DNA of 64,000 nt, from NCBI RefSeq assembly GCF_000349325.1, contig NC_020504.1, positions 5,986,053-6,050,052 on the forward strand. Reading direction: 5' to 3'. The notes beneath the pieces are model-generated. The model ran no database searches. It was given only the letters and a program-made list of their open reading frames with translations, and was not told the origin of the DNA. Numbering within the stretch: the first letter of the stretch is position 1; each line of letters opens with the position of its first letter. Source of the DNA: Streptomyces davaonensis JCM 4913 (GTDB lineage Bacteria > Actinomycetota > Actinomycetes > Streptomycetales > Streptomycetaceae). Shown here piece by piece: positions 1 through 9,134 of this stretch. The translations under genes were made by a program, and so were the position numbers.

Positions 1-1539
1 AGCGCCCCAACTCCGGCCCCCGGTGACGACAGGCCCCGCGAGGGGTATTACCCGGACCCGTCCATTCCTGGATATGTCCGGTACTGGAACGGCGCCTCCT
101 GGGTGCCGGGCACCAGCCGTCCGGCACCGACGGACGGCGAACCGCTCGCCCCGCCGCCCGGCACGACCCCGGCCGTCCCCGCGGCCCCGGTCGAGGAGAC
201 CGGCCCGCACTTCTTCGACGAGGACCCGGCGGGCGAACCCGCCACGGCGCAGGGCCGGTCCCAGCACGGCAGCCGTCCGGAGCCCGCGTCCGCGTGGGGC
301 GCCGACCGCTCCCGCCAGACCGGCTTCGGCGGCGACCAGGACCGCCGCGTCTCCTGGGGCGCCCCGGACCCGCGCACCCAGGACCCGCGCATCGCGGACC
401 CGCGTACCCCGGCACCCGCCGAGGGCGCGACCCAGAGCACGGACGGCACGGCCACGATCCCGCCGGCCGACTCCGACCCCTCCGACACCGGGGCCGCCGC
501 CAACAACACCTTCGTCTTCCGCCGCCCGATCCCCGGTCCCGCCGCCCAGGACGCCGCCGCCCAGGACGCTCCCGCGGACGAGGGCACCATGACATTCCGG
601 GCAGTCTCCCCGCGCACGGGTCGCCCCGAAGGAGCGCCCGCAGCACAGCAGGGGCGCACACCGGGCTCGGTCCCGGGACAGGGGGCAAGTGGGTCCGGCG
701 GTACGGGAGTCGCGGGCGCGTCGGGCTCCGCCCCCCAGGGCCCCGGCTTCGGTGCCGGTAAGGCGGCCGTCGACCGGGCCGCTGCCGCGCAGGGGGCCCA
801 AGTCGCCGCTCCCACGGCGCTGTCCGGGCCGCAGGCGGCTCCGACGGTCCCCCAGCAGTCCGGGCCGCAGTCGGCCCCGCAGGCCCCCGCACAGGGCGCC
901 GCCCCGGCCGCCACCCCGGTCACCAGTGGCCCCGGTGGCGGTCAGCCCTCCTGGGCGCAGCAGGTGCACCGGCTCGCCGGGGACGAGGACCAGCCGGTCG
1001 TCCCGTGGAAGCCCCCGGTCGAGGACCCCTTCCAGGCGGTGGTCCGGCGTCAGGCCGCCGCCCGGCCCGCCTCCCTCGGCAAGCGGCTCGCCGCCCGGCT
1101 GCTGGACACCGTCGTCCTGCTCGGCGTCACCGCGGCGGCCGCCGTACCGCTCGGCACCAAGGCGATGGACCACGTCGACGAGAAGATCGACGCGGCCAAG
1201 CTCTCCGGCGAGACCGTCACCGTCTGGCTGCTGGACGGCACGACCTCGGCGTACCTCGGCATCGTGCTGGGCGTCCTGCTGCTCTTCGGCGCGCTCTACG
1301 AGGCGCTGCCCACCGCCAAGTGGGGCCGCACCCTCGGCAAGAAGCTGTTCGGTCTGGAGGTGCGGGACATCGAGGGCCATGAACCGCCCACCTTCGGCGG
1401 AGCCCTGCGCCGCTGGCTCGTCTACAGCGTCCCCGGACTGCTGGTGATCGGTGTCGTGGGTGTCCTGTGGTGCCTGTTCGACAAGCCGTGGCGGCAGTGC
1501 TGGCACGACAAGGCCGCGGGTACGTTCGTGGCGGGATGA
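1..1539 (+). CDS. DUF2510-RDD family membrane protein (5' end outside window)
   Basis: The reading frame is open from base 1, so the gene begins upstream of the window. The first visible residues form a DUF2510-type module (GYYPDP..., RYWNG.SW) read from bases 46-105. A long Pro/Ala/Gly-rich linker, probably disordered, follows to about base 1000. The C-terminal third is an RDD domain: the R..R..D stretch RLAARLLDTVVLLG, a second hydrophobic segment (YLGIVLGVLLLFGALYEAL), then GRTLGKKLFGLEVRD and a last membrane segment. DUF2510 often sits at the cytoplasmic N-terminus of actinobacterial membrane proteins. The substrate or role of RDD proteins is mostly unknown. The next gene is a shorter RDD paralogue, which suggests tandem duplication. 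Confidence 0.85.
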   Translation, partial: SAPTPAPGDDRPREGYYPDPSIPGYVRYWNGASWVPGTSRPAPTDGEPLAPPPGTTPAVPAAPVEETGPHFFDEDPAGEPATAQGRSQHGSRPEPASAWGADRSRQTGFGGDQDRRVSWGAPDPRTQDPRIADPRTPAPAEGATQSTDGTATIPPADSDPSDTGAAANNTFVFRRPIPGPAAQDAAAQDAPADEGTMTFRAVSPRTGRPEGAPAAQQGRTPGSVPGQGASGSGGTGVAGASGSAPQGPGFGAGKAAVDRAAAAQGAQVAAPTALSGPQAAPTVPQQSGPQSAPQAPAQGAAPAATPVTSGPGGGQPSWAQQVHRLAGDEDQPVVPWKPPVEDPFQAVVRRQAAARPASLGKRLAARLLDTVVLLGVTAAAAVPLGTKAMDHVDEKIDAAKLSGETVTVWLLDGTTSAYLGIVLGVLLLFGALYEALPTAKWGRTLGKKLFGLEVRDIEGHEPPTFGGALRRWLVYSVPGLLVIGVVGVLWCLFDKPWRQCWHDKAAGTFVAG

Positions 1540-1628
1540 CCGAATACGGCGAACCGCCCGGATAATTCCGTACTCCGGACGGCCGCTCGCCGGATGCGCG
1601 GACCGGGGGTTCGCGGTCGACTCGGGCC

Positions 1629-2264
1629 ATGAGCAGTGAACCGCCTCCCGGCTCCGGCGGGCAGCCGCCGGAAGACGACCCGTTCAGGAAGCAGCCCCCG
1701 TCCGGGGACTCCGGCGCGGGCTCGCCGTACGACAGCCAGCCGCCGCCGTACCAGGGCGGTCCCTACGGCGGTGACCCCTACGGCGGTGGCGGATACCCTG
1801 CCGATCCGCTCGCCGGGATGCCCCCGCTCGCGGACAGCGGCCGGCGCACCCTGGCCCGGATCATCGACATGGTGATGGTGGCCGTCGTGGTGTGGCTGCT
1901 CACCTGGGCGTTCCGGGTCAACGAGCTGGACATGAACGCCGACAACGTCGACTACGGCAAGTCCCTCGGCCAGTCGCTGATCGCCGCACTGCTCTACATC
2001 GGCTACGACACCTTCATGATCTCCAGGACCGGCCAGACGCTCGGCAAGAAGTGGCTGGGCATGCGAGTGGCCAACCTGGACGACGGCTCCACGCCCTCCG
2101 TGCAGACCTCGCTGGTCCGCGCGCTGGTGCTGTGGATCCCGTTCGCCTTCTGCTGCGCCTGCATCTGGACCGCGATCTGCGGGGGCTGGAGCTACTTCGA
2201 CAAGCCCTACAAGCAGGGCCTGCACGACAAGGCGGCCAAGACGGTGGTGGTCAGCACCCGGTGA
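1629..2264 (+). CDS. RDD family membrane protein
   Basis: A 211-residue protein. Residues 1-60 are Pro/Gly/Tyr-rich and low in complexity (PYGGDPYGGGGYP). The rest is an RDD domain: SGRRTLARIIDMVMVAVVVWLL carries the Arg and Asp of the family, followed by GQTLGKKWLGMRVANLDDG and a final hydrophobic segment rich in Cys (FAFCCACIW). The ATG at 1629 is the only good start, although its ribosome binding site is weak. The preceding gene has the same C-terminal domain and the spacing is about 90 bp, so the two could be cotranscribed. Biochemical role unknown. Confidence 0.85.
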   Translation: MSSEPPPGSGGQPPEDDPFRKQPPSGDSGAGSPYDSQPPPYQGGPYGGDPYGGGGYPADPLAGMPPLADSGRRTLARIIDMVMVAVVVWLLTWAFRVNELDMNADNVDYGKSLGQSLIAALLYIGYDTFMISRTGQTLGKKWLGMRVANLDDGSTPSVQTSLVRALVLWIPFAFCCACIWTAICGGWSYFDKPYKQGLHDKAAKTVVVSTR

Positions 2265-2285
2265 GGCGCAGCGAGACGACGTGAG

Positions 2286-2308
2286 CTGCCGCGGGGGTGT
2301 CGCGGCAG
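2286..2308. terminator. Hairpin between convergent genes
   Basis: CTGCCGCG (2286-2293) and CGCGGCAG (2301-2308) form an 8-bp perfect stem with a 7-nt loop. It lies between the stops of the RDD gene and the small minus-strand membrane gene. It lacks a U-tract, as is usual for Streptomyces terminators. Confidence 0.5.
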
Positions 2309-2327
2309 TCAGGTCGCGGCAGTGGGG

Positions 2328-2588
2328 TCAGGCGGCGCGCTCGGGAACCGGCGCCGGGGTGGGCGCGTCCTGCGCAGTGACCGCGGGGGACGGCCTGCGC
2401 ATCGCGATCACCCGGGCTTTGGGCGTCGGCACGGTCAGCGCGACCAGCACGCCGAGAGCCAGTGCCGCCACGGCGATGAGTGCGATCGCCGCACCCGAAC
2501 TCGTCTGTGACAGCAGCAGCATGGCGAGGGTCGAGAAGAGCACGGTGCACGAACCGTAGGCGAGCTGTGCGGCGGTCGGACGAGGCAT
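2328..2588 (-). CDS. Small hypothetical membrane protein
   Basis: An 86-residue protein when started at the ATG at 2588 (MPRPTAAQLAYGSC...). The frame is open further upstream, but only this start puts the hydrophobic part at the N-terminus. Two membrane segments are visible, about residues 8-30 (CTVLFSTLAMLLLSQ) and 34-56 (IALIAVAALALGVLVALTV), followed by a basic Pro/Ala-rich tail ending PVPERAA. I recognise no family. It is convergent with the RDD gene and divergent from the M6 protease, with a 400-bp gap between their starts. Confidence 0.6.
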   Translation of the reverse strand: MPRPTAAQLAYGSCTVLFSTLAMLLLSQTSSGAAIALIAVAALALGVLVALTVPTPKARVIAMRRPSPAVTAQDAPTPAPVPERAA

Positions 2589-2840
2589 GTGAATCGTGTC
2601 CTCGGAATCGGGGGTACACGGGGGGTGTGGGCCTGGCATTCCGCCAACCTCTGGGCGTTCCGCCAATCGACTCTAATCGCGTGCATGCCCGAGCGGAACG
2701 AACAGTAAGCGTGACCTAACCAACAGTACCGGTGCACAGGGGGCGCACGGAGTCATGGCGTCCACCAAGTGGACGGCGTCGCGCGCCTGTCGAGCGGGCC
2801 GCAGGTGTCCGTAAAGCGGAACTCGACTTCGCATAGTGCA

Positions 2841-2906
2841 CTTGACCTGCTCAAGTCAAGGTCTGTCTTTTCTGGTGAACCTCTAGTCAAATGTCGTCAC
2901 TTGACT
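2841..2906. promoter_or_regulatory. Pair of TTGAC/GTCAA inverted repeats upstream of the M6 protease
   Basis: The 400-bp gap 2589-2989 holds no gene. Near its right end are two inverted repeats built from one hexamer: CTTGAC (2841-2846) facing GTCAAG (2855-2860), and AGTCAA (2885-2890) facing TTGACT (2901-2906). The second lies 84 bp before the GTG start of the protease gene. TTGAC is also a typical -35 core, so some copies may be promoter elements. The repeated mirrored arrangement suggests a regulator binding two sites. No regulator can be named from sequence. Confidence 0.45.
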
Positions 2907-2989
2907 ACACGCGTTGATCACGCGCGCGCGAACCCTCCATGACCAGGAACCCTCCCGTCGCGCGCGCCGAACGCGGGGGAGGATCTCAA

Positions 2990-5344
2990 GTGACCAGCAG
3001 AACATGGACGTTCAGAGCGGCCGCGACGGCTGTCGCGTTCGCGGCGGCCACCGCCACGTTCTCGACGTTCACCATGGCGCAGGCCGATGACACGGCCAAG
3101 AACGCCATCGACCGGCACGACCCGGCGCCGGCGCACAACGAGGCCGACCACGACCTCGAAGGCCCGCTGAGCCAGACTCAGGAGGCCCAGCGCGAGGAGG
3201 CCCTCAAGCAGGTCATATCGGGCAAGGCCCAGGTGAAGGAGCGCGAAGGCTCCCAGGTCGTCGAGCTCAAGAGCAAGAAGGGCGACAGCAAGTACGTCGA
3301 GCTGGGCCGCGAGAAGACCGACAAGATCTTCACGATCCTGGTCGAGTTCGGCGACCAGACCAAGCCCGAGTTCGGCGGCACCCCCGGCCCCGGCCACAAC
3401 CAGATAGCCCAGCCGGACCGCGCCCAGGACAACAGCACGGCGTGGCAGGCGGACTACAACCAGAAGCACTTCCAGGACCTCTACTTCGGCACCGGCAAGG
3501 GTGTCGAGTCGATGAAGAAGTACTACGAGAAGCAGTCCTCGGGCCGCTACTCCATCGACGGCGAGGTCTCCGACTGGGTCAAGGTCCCCTACAACGAGGC
3601 CCGTTACGGCAACAACGCCTGTGGCGAGACCAACTGCCCGAGCGTGTGGAACATCGTCAGCGACGGTGTCACGTCCTGGGTCGCCCAGCAGAAGGCCGCG
3701 GGCCGCACCGACGCCCAGATCCAGGAAGACGTCAAGCAGTTCGACCAGTGGGACCGCTACGACTTCGACGGCGACGGCGACTTCAACGAGTCCGACGGCT
3801 ACATCGATCACTTCCAGGTCGTGCACGCCGGTGAGGACGAGTCCGCGGGCGGCGGCGCACAGGGCGAGGACGCCATCTGGGCCCACCGCTGGTACGCCTT
3901 CGGCACCGACGCCGGCGCCACCGGCCCGGACAACAACCGCCTCGGCGGCGCCCAGATCGGCGACACCGGCATCTGGGTCGGCGACTACACGGTCCAGCCC
4001 GAGAACGGCGGACTCGGCGTCTTCGCCCACGAGTACGGCCACGACCTCGGTCTGCCGGACCACTACGACACCTCCGGCGGCGGCGAGAACTCCACCGGCT
4101 TCTGGACGCTCATGTCCTCCGGCTCCTGGCTCGGTACCGGCAAGGACGCCATCGGCGACCTGCCCGGCGACATGACCGCCTGGGACAAGCTCCAGCTGGG
4201 CTGGCTCGACTTCGCCAAGGCGAAGGCCGCGACCAAGTCGAAGCACAAGCTGGGCGTCGCCGAGTACAACACCAGGAACAAGCAGGCGCTCATCGTCGAG
4301 CTGCCCAAGAAGCCGGTCACGACGGAGATCGTCACCCCGGCCGAGGGCACGCAGCAGTGGTGGAGCGGCAGCGGCGACAACCTCAAGAACACGCTGGCCC
4401 GTTCGGTGGACCTCACCGGCAAGTCGTCGGCGGCGCTGACCCTCGACGGCTGGTGGGCCATCGAGGCGGGCTACGACTACCTCTACACCGAGGTGTCCAC
4501 CGACGGCGGCGCCAACTGGACCGCCCTGGACGGCACGGCCGACGGCCAGCCGATCGCCCGCGACGGCAGCGACAAGCCCGCGCTGAGCGGCTTCTCCGAG
4601 ACGTACAAGAAGCTGTCCTTCCCGCTGGACGCCTACGCCGGCAAGAAGATCGACCTGCGCTTCCGCTACGCCACCGACGGCGGCGTGGCCGAGAAGGGCT
4701 TCGCGGCCGACCGGATCTCGGTCACCGCGGACGGTGCGGCGCTGTTCACCGACAACGCCGAGTCCGCGGACGCGGCCTGGACGGCGAGCGGCTTCCAGCG
4801 CATGGGCTCGTCCTTCACCAAGGACTACGCGCAGTACTACATCGCCGAGAACCGCCAGTACGTGTCGTACGACAAGACCCTGAAGGTCGGCCCGTACAAC
4901 TTCGGCTTCTCCACCACCCGGCCGAGCTGGGTGGAGCACTACCCGTACCAGAACGGTCTGTTGATCTGGAAGTGGGACACCTCCCAGGCGGACAACAACA
5001 CCAGCAAGCACCCGGGTGTCGGTCTGATCCTGCCGGTGGACTCCCACTACAAGGCGCTGAAGTGGTCCGACGGCACGCTGATGCGCAGCCGTATCCAGTC
5101 CTACGACTCGCCGTTCAGCCTGTACCGCACGGACGGCATCACGCTGCACAACGCGGACGTCGCGACGAAGATCCCGTCGTCGAAGGGCGTGTCGGTCTTC
5201 AACGACCACACGAACACCTACTACGACGCGGCGACCCCGCTCGCGGGCGTCAACATCACTGACACCAACACCAAGATCAAGATCGTCAAGGAGGCCAAGA
5301 ACGGCTCCACGATCTCGATCGAAGTTGGCCGCGCGGTGAAGTAG
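2990..5344 (+). CDS. Secreted M6-family metalloprotease (immune inhibitor A type)
   Basis: I start it at GTG 2990, 6 nt after GGGGGAGGA (2975-2983); a start 17 codons earlier lacks a ribosome binding site. The product has 784 residues. Residues 1-30 are a Sec signal peptide (VTSRTWTFRAAATAVAFA..., cleavage near AQA). A propeptide rich in charged residues follows. The zinc site is HEYGHDLGLPDHYD at about residues 347-360: HExxH plus a downstream ligand region typical of peptidase family M6, with SSGSWLG just after. The C-terminal half is beta-sandwich-like, as in immune inhibitor A proteins. It should degrade extracellular protein. It stands alone between its own upstream repeats and a strong terminator. 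Confidence 0.93.
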   Translation: MTSRTWTFRAAATAVAFAAATATFSTFTMAQADDTAKNAIDRHDPAPAHNEADHDLEGPLSQTQEAQREEALKQVISGKAQVKEREGSQVVELKSKKGDSKYVELGREKTDKIFTILVEFGDQTKPEFGGTPGPGHNQIAQPDRAQDNSTAWQADYNQKHFQDLYFGTGKGVESMKKYYEKQSSGRYSIDGEVSDWVKVPYNEARYGNNACGETNCPSVWNIVSDGVTSWVAQQKAAGRTDAQIQEDVKQFDQWDRYDFDGDGDFNESDGYIDHFQVVHAGEDESAGGGAQGEDAIWAHRWYAFGTDAGATGPDNNRLGGAQIGDTGIWVGDYTVQPENGGLGVFAHEYGHDLGLPDHYDTSGGGENSTGFWTLMSSGSWLGTGKDAIGDLPGDMTAWDKLQLGWLDFAKAKAATKSKHKLGVAEYNTRNKQALIVELPKKPVTTEIVTPAEGTQQWWSGSGDNLKNTLARSVDLTGKSSAALTLDGWWAIEAGYDYLYTEVSTDGGANWTALDGTADGQPIARDGSDKPALSGFSETYKKLSFPLDAYAGKKIDLRFRYATDGGVAEKGFAADRISVTADGAALFTDNAESADAAWTASGFQRMGSSFTKDYAQYYIAENRQYVSYDKTLKVGPYNFGFSTTRPSWVEHYPYQNGLLIWKWDTSQADNNTSKHPGVGLILPVDSHYKALKWSDGTLMRSRIQSYDSPFSLYRTDGITLHNADVATKIPSSKGVSVFNDHTNTYYDAATPLAGVNITDTNTKIKIVKEAKNGSTISIEVGRAVK

Positions 5345-5370
5345 TCGGTAATTCCGCAGGTCAGAAGCGT

Positions 5371-5404
5371 ATCGGCGGCGACCCCCTGGCGGGTCGCCGC
5401 CGAT
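5371..5404. terminator. Strong hairpin terminator after the M6 protease
   Basis: Perfect 14-bp arms, ATCGGCGGCGACCC (5371-5384) and GGGTCGCCGCCGAT (5391-5404), with a 6-nt loop, starting 26 bp after the protease stop and followed by CGTGTTT. Confidence 0.85.
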
Positions 5405-5465
5405 CGTGTTTAGGTGCGTCCTGTGGTTCTCTTATTGACACCGACGCACACGGGGGTGTGACCGC

Positions 5466-5810
5466 ATGGCCGCAGGAGGTTTCTGCAAGCTGCCGACCGG
5501 CAGCGTGGTGGTGGCGCTGAACCTGCCCATGCCGACCGCGGACGGCACGGGCTCGGTCCGCGTCCTCGTCCACGCCCAGAACCGCGCACGCGCCCTGACC
5601 AGGCTGCGCAACCTGGGCCTGCGGGCGGTCTACCTGCGCGGCAACGCCTCCCCGCCGACCCCGGACGAGATCACCGCGGTCCTGCACCACCCCGACGGCC
5701 TCATATGGAGAACGGCCCCCGACAACGGTGTCGCCACGGGCCCGGAACTGGCCCAGGAGCTCTGGCGCCCGATCAGGGCACTGCTGAGACGTCCGGCGGC
5801 CCAGGCGTAG
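5466..5810 (+). CDS. Conserved hypothetical protein
   Basis: A 114-residue soluble protein without signal peptide or membrane segment. The N-terminal half looks like a small alpha/beta fold (GSVVVALNLPMP... SVRVLVHAQNRARALTRLRNLGLRAVYLRG), the remainder is helical. The ATG at 5466 follows GGGGGTGTG. I do not recognise a named domain. Its stop codon ends at 5810 and the pncA stop begins at 5811 on the other strand, so the two genes converge with no spacer. Confidence 0.65.
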   Translation: MAAGGFCKLPTGSVVVALNLPMPTADGTGSVRVLVHAQNRARALTRLRNLGLRAVYLRGNASPPTPDEITAVLHHPDGLIWRTAPDNGVATGPELAQELWRPIRALLRRPAAQA

Positions 5811-6401
5811 CTAGGCCACGACCGGCTTTCCGGTCAGTTCCACCCCGGCCTCGCGCATCTCCTCCAGGGCCCGGTCCGTGGTCTCCTCGGCGACCCCCGC
5901 GGTCAGGTCCAGCAGGACGTGCGTGCGGAAGCCCTCCCTCGCGGCGTCCACAGCGGTGGCGCGTACGCAGTGGTCCGTGGCGATGCCGACCACGTCCACC
6001 TCGGTGACCTCCCGGGCGCGCAGCCAGTCGGCGAGCGTGACGCCGTTCTCGTCGACGCCCTCGAACCCGCTGTACGCCGCCGCGTACGCCCCCTTGTCGA
6101 AGACCGCGTCGATCGCGCCGGAGGCGACGGTGGGGGCGAAGTTCGGGTGGAAGCCGACCCCCTCGGTGCCCGCGACACAGTGCGCGGGCCAGGAGCGGAC
6201 GAAGTCGGGATTGTCGGCGAAGTGGCCGCCCGGCGCGATGTGGTGGTCCCGGGTGGCCACCACGTGCTGATAGCCCGTACCGGCGGCCTGCCCCACCAGC
6301 TCGGTGATGGCGGCGGCGACATCGGCCCCGCCGGCCACCGCGAGGCTGCCCCCTTCGCAGAAGTCGTTCTGCACGTCTACGACGATCAAGGCGCGGCGCA
6401 T
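5811..6401 (-). CDS. pncA: Nicotinamidase (isochorismatase-like hydrolase)
   Basis: A 196-residue cysteine hydrolase that converts nicotinamide to nicotinate and ammonia in NAD salvage. The catalytic triad expected for PncA is visible: Asp9 in VVDVQNDF, Lys103 in FDKGAY and Cys145 in ATDHCVRAT. Metal-ligand candidates are Asp52, His54 and His60 in the RDHH... segment. Length fits the family. It lies 75 bp downstream of pncB on the same strand, so the product of one enzyme is the substrate of the other. A related ureidoacrylate hydrolase is unlikely given the DVQNDF/RDHH pattern and the pncB neighbour. Confidence 0.93.
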   Translation of the reverse strand: MRRALIVVDVQNDFCEGGSLAVAGGADVAAAITELVGQAAGTGYQHVVATRDHHIAPGGHFADNPDFVRSWPAHCVAGTEGVGFHPNFAPTVASGAIDAVFDKGAYAAAYSGFEGVDENGVTLADWLRAREVTEVDVVGIATDHCVRATAVDAAREGFRTHVLLDLTAGVAEETTDRALEEMREAGVELTGKPVVA

Positions 6402-6476
6402 GGTGGACGTCCTTCGACTAAGAGTGAACTTACGAGCCTAGAGACTTCGACGGCACTGCGGGAGGGCGCACCCGCA

Positions 6477-7823
6477 TTAGCTACCCGACCGCCCGGACGG
6501 GTACTCCGTCGGAATGACCGGTTCCCCCCGCGACAACTGCGTCGCCGACAGCGGCAGCCCCGCCCGAGCGGCGATGTGCCGATCCCGTACGGCGTCCAGG
6601 GGCTCGCGCGCGACGACCTCGCCGCCCTTGACCAGCTCCACCAGCAGCTGCCGGTCGGCAAGCTCCGCGGGCACCGCCTCGGTGCCGATGACCTCGGCCT
6701 CCGCCACGCCGTACGCGTCCACCCGCCGCGCCGCCCACTTGCGGCCGCCGATGGAGGTCTTGCCGCCGGTGGACTTCTTCGCCACCGGCACCAGCGGCGC
6801 GCTCGGGTCGGCGGACTCGGCGCGGGCGACCAGCTTGTAGACCATTGAGCAGGTCGGGTGCCCGGAACCGGTCACCAGCTGGGTGCCCACCCCGTACGCG
6901 TCCACCGGCGCCGCGGCCAGCGAGGCGATGGCGTACTCGTCGAGATCCGAGGTCACGATGATCCGCGTGTCCCGCGCGCCCAGCTCGTCCAGTTGCTGGC
7001 GCACCCGGTGGGCCACCAGCAGCAGATCGCCGGAGTCGATCCGGACCGCGCCCAGCTCGGGCCCGGCCACCTCCACCGCCGTACGCACCGCCTCGGCGAC
7101 GTCGTAGGTGTCCACGAGCAGGGTCGTGCCCCGGCCGAGCGAGTTCACCTGGGCCTGGAAGGCGTCCCGCTCCCGGTCGTGCAGGAGGGTGAAGGCGTGC
7201 GCGGAGGTGCCGACGGTCGGGATGCCGTAGCGGAAGCCCGCCGCCAGGTCGGAGGTGGTGCTGAAGCCGCCGACGTACGCGGCGCGGGACGCGGCGACCG
7301 CGGCCAATTCATGGGTGCGCCGGGCGCCCATCTCGATCAGCGGCCGCTCACCTGCGGCCGAGGACATCCGGGAGGCCGCCGCTGCGATCGCGGAGTCGTG
7401 GTTGAGGATGGAGAGGATCACCGTCTCCAGCAGCACGCACTCGGCGAAGGAGCCCTCGACCCGCATGATCGGCGAGCCGGGGAAGTACACCTCGCCCTCC
7501 GGGTAGCCCCAGATGTCGCCGCTGAAGCGGTACCCGGCGAGCCAGTCCAGGGTCTCCTCGTCGACGATGCCGCGCTCGCGCAGGAAGCCGAGGACGCCCT
7601 CGTCGAAACGGAAGTTCTCCACCGCGTCCAGCACCCGGCCGGTGCCCGCGACCACGCCGTAGCGGCGCCCGTTCGGCAACCGTCGTGTGAAGACCTCGAA
7701 CACGCTCCGCCGTTCGGCCGTGCCCGCCTGAAGGGCGGCCCGGAGCATCGTCAGCTCGTACTGGTCCGTGAAAAGCGCCGTCGAGGGAACATCCACCGGC
7801 AGCCCAAGGTCCGCTGTGTTCAT
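6477..7823 (-). CDS. pncB: Nicotinate phosphoribosyltransferase
   Basis: A 448-residue enzyme that makes nicotinate mononucleotide from nicotinate and PRPP. The ATG at 7823 gives [11 protein letters not shown]; an upstream in-frame ATG would add 22 residues of unlikely sequence. Family features include TDQYELTM near the N-terminus, GARRTHE, FSTTSDL, GTSAHAF, RIDSGDL and SDLDEYAI, with [10 protein letters not shown] toward the end. It heads a two-gene NAD-salvage unit with pncA and is divergent from clpS, with 57 bp between the starts. Confidence 0.95.
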   Translation of the reverse strand: MNTADLGLPVDVPSTALFTDQYELTMLRAALQAGTAERRSVFEVFTRRLPNGRRYGVVAGTGRVLDAVENFRFDEGVLGFLRERGIVDEETLDWLAGYRFSGDIWGYPEGEVYFPGSPIMRVEGSFAECVLLETVILSILNHDSAIAAAASRMSSAAGERPLIEMGARRTHELAAVAASRAAYVGGFSTTSDLAAGFRYGIPTVGTSAHAFTLLHDRERDAFQAQVNSLGRGTTLLVDTYDVAEAVRTAVEVAGPELGAVRIDSGDLLLVAHRVRQQLDELGARDTRIIVTSDLDEYAIASLAAAPVDAYGVGTQLVTGSGHPTCSMVYKLVARAESADPSAPLVPVAKKSTGGKTSIGGRKWAARRVDAYGVAEAEVIGTEAVPAELADRQLLVELVKGGEVVAREPLDAVRDRHIAARAGLPLSATQLSRGEPVIPTEYPSGRSGS

Positions 7824-7880
7824 GACGAAGACGATACCCCACTTCGCGTCAGTGTGACGATTTATCGGGGGCGTGGCAGC

Positions 7881-8198
7881 ATGGGCCATGTGACGTCACC
7901 CGCGCCCGTAGAGATCGAACGCACCGAGTCGGCGGAAGAGGTTTCCGCCGTTCCCGAGCCCGACGTCCCCTGGGTCACGATCGTCCACAACGACCCGGTC
8001 AACCTCATGAGCTATGTGACGTACGTCTTCCAGACGTACTTCGGCTATCCCAAGGACAAGGCCACCAAGCTCATGCTCGACGTCCACCACAAGGGCCGCG
8101 CGGTCGTCTCCAGCGGAACCCGCGAGGAGATGGAACGCGATGTGCAGGCCATGCACGGTTACGGTCTGTGGGCCACCCTCCAGCAGGACCGGAAGTAG
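7881..8198 (+). CDS. clpS: ATP-dependent Clp protease adaptor ClpS
   Basis: A 105-residue protein. The core [19 protein letters not shown] and the following [15 protein letters not shown] and [11 protein letters not shown] match the ClpS fold that binds the ClpA/ClpC N-domain and delivers N-degron substrates. The start is ATG 7881; GTG 7890, three codons later, is an alternative. The next gene follows after 12 bp, so they form an operon. Confidence 0.93.
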   Translation: MGHVTSPAPVEIERTESAEEVSAVPEPDVPWVTIVHNDPVNLMSYVTYVFQTYFGYPKDKATKLMLDVHHKGRAVVSSGTREEMERDVQAMHGYGLWATLQQDRK

Positions 8199-8210
8199 CG
8201 ACCAGCGCTG

Positions 8211-8813
8211 ATGCCAGGAACCTTCGAACCGCTCCCCGGCGGCGGCGCGGCCGTCGCCCTCGACGAAGTCGAGATCTCCATCATCCGGTCACTGGCCGTC
8301 CAGCTCCTGGAGCTGATCGGCCCGGGACCGGGCGAGGACAAGCCCGACGACCCGCTCGCCGAGCTCTTCGCCGACGGACCGAGCGAACCGCCCGCCGACC
8401 CGGTCCTGCGCCGGCTCTTCCCGGACGCCTACAGCGACCCCGAGGGCACCCCGGGGCCCGAGCAGGCCGAGGAGGAGCGCGCGTACTCCGCCGAGTTCCG
8501 CCGCTACACCGAGAACGACCTGCGCGCCGGCAAGCGGGAGAACGCCCTCGCGGTGATCCGCTCCCTGGACGAGCTCAGCTCCGCGGGTGACGGCGGCGCG
8601 GTGCTGAAGCTGGCGCCGGGGGAGTCCCGGCAGTGGCTCAGCGCGCTCAACGACCTGCGCCTCGCGATCGGTTCGCGGCTGGACATCGTCGACGAGGACG
8701 ACACGGACCTGCTCTACCGGCTCCCGGACGAGGACCCCCGCAAGCCGATGGTGATGGCCTATCTCTGGCTGGGCGGGCTCCAGGAGACCCTCGTCTCGAC
8801 CCTCATGCCCTGA
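8211..8813 (+). CDS. DUF2017 family protein
   Basis: A 200-residue soluble acidic protein. Residues 15-35 (ALDEVEISIIRSLAVQLLEL), the LRRLFPDAY segment and the C-terminal LAWLGGLQE-like helix (YLWLGGLQETLVSTLMP) fit DUF2017. Proteins of this family commonly follow clpS in actinobacteria, which suggests a link to Clp proteolysis, but no activity is known. The start codon lies 12 bp after the clpS stop. Confidence 0.85.
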   Translation: MPGTFEPLPGGGAAVALDEVEISIIRSLAVQLLELIGPGPGEDKPDDPLAELFADGPSEPPADPVLRRLFPDAYSDPEGTPGPEQAEEERAYSAEFRRYTENDLRAGKRENALAVIRSLDELSSAGDGGAVLKLAPGESRQWLSALNDLRLAIGSRLDIVDEDDTDLLYRLPDEDPRKPMVMAYLWLGGLQETLVSTLMP

Positions 8814-8822
8814 TGTGACCGA

Positions 8823-8849
8823 TTGAGTGTTCGCTCAGCGGACGCTCAA
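8823..8849. terminator. 27-bp near-perfect palindrome after the clpS operon
   Basis: TTGAGTGTTCGCT (8823-8835) faces AGCGGACGCTCAA (8837-8849) around one central base. All 13 pairs form in RNA, two of them G-U. It starts 10 bp after the DUF2017 stop, so termination is the likeliest role; a protein-binding palindrome is possible. Confidence 0.6.
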
Positions 8850-9134
8850 ATCCGGATAACGATCGCGTCACCCACCCGGCCTGCTGTGTCCCTTTTGTGC
8901 GCCGCTTGTCCCCTTCTCCCTGTGTGATACGCCACAGATCCCTCGGATGATCAATCCGGCGGCCGTGATAAATCTTCACGACCGCCCGGCGAACACCACC
9001 CATGTTCCGTCCGGGTGCGCCACCCACCGGCAGATCGCCGGTCAGGCACAACGCTCCATCAATCCGGGGGGATCGAGAACCGATCCGAGGCCGACGAGAG
9101 GCCCGGTTCGGCGTGGAGAAAGGCGCACGAATAC
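8850..9134. other. Intergenic region upstream of the amino-acid permease
   Basis: No gene is supported in these 285 bp. It is locally AT-richer (8890-8935, and GTGATAAATCTTCAC around 8966-8980, an imperfect 15-bp palindrome), so it probably holds the permease promoter and a long 5' leader. I see no recognisable riboswitch. Confidence 0.4.

Noticed and set aside
2918..5209. 763-codon open frame antisense to the M6 protease
   Set aside because: Val/Leu/Arg-rich composition without domains, caused by GC-rich third positions of the real gene.
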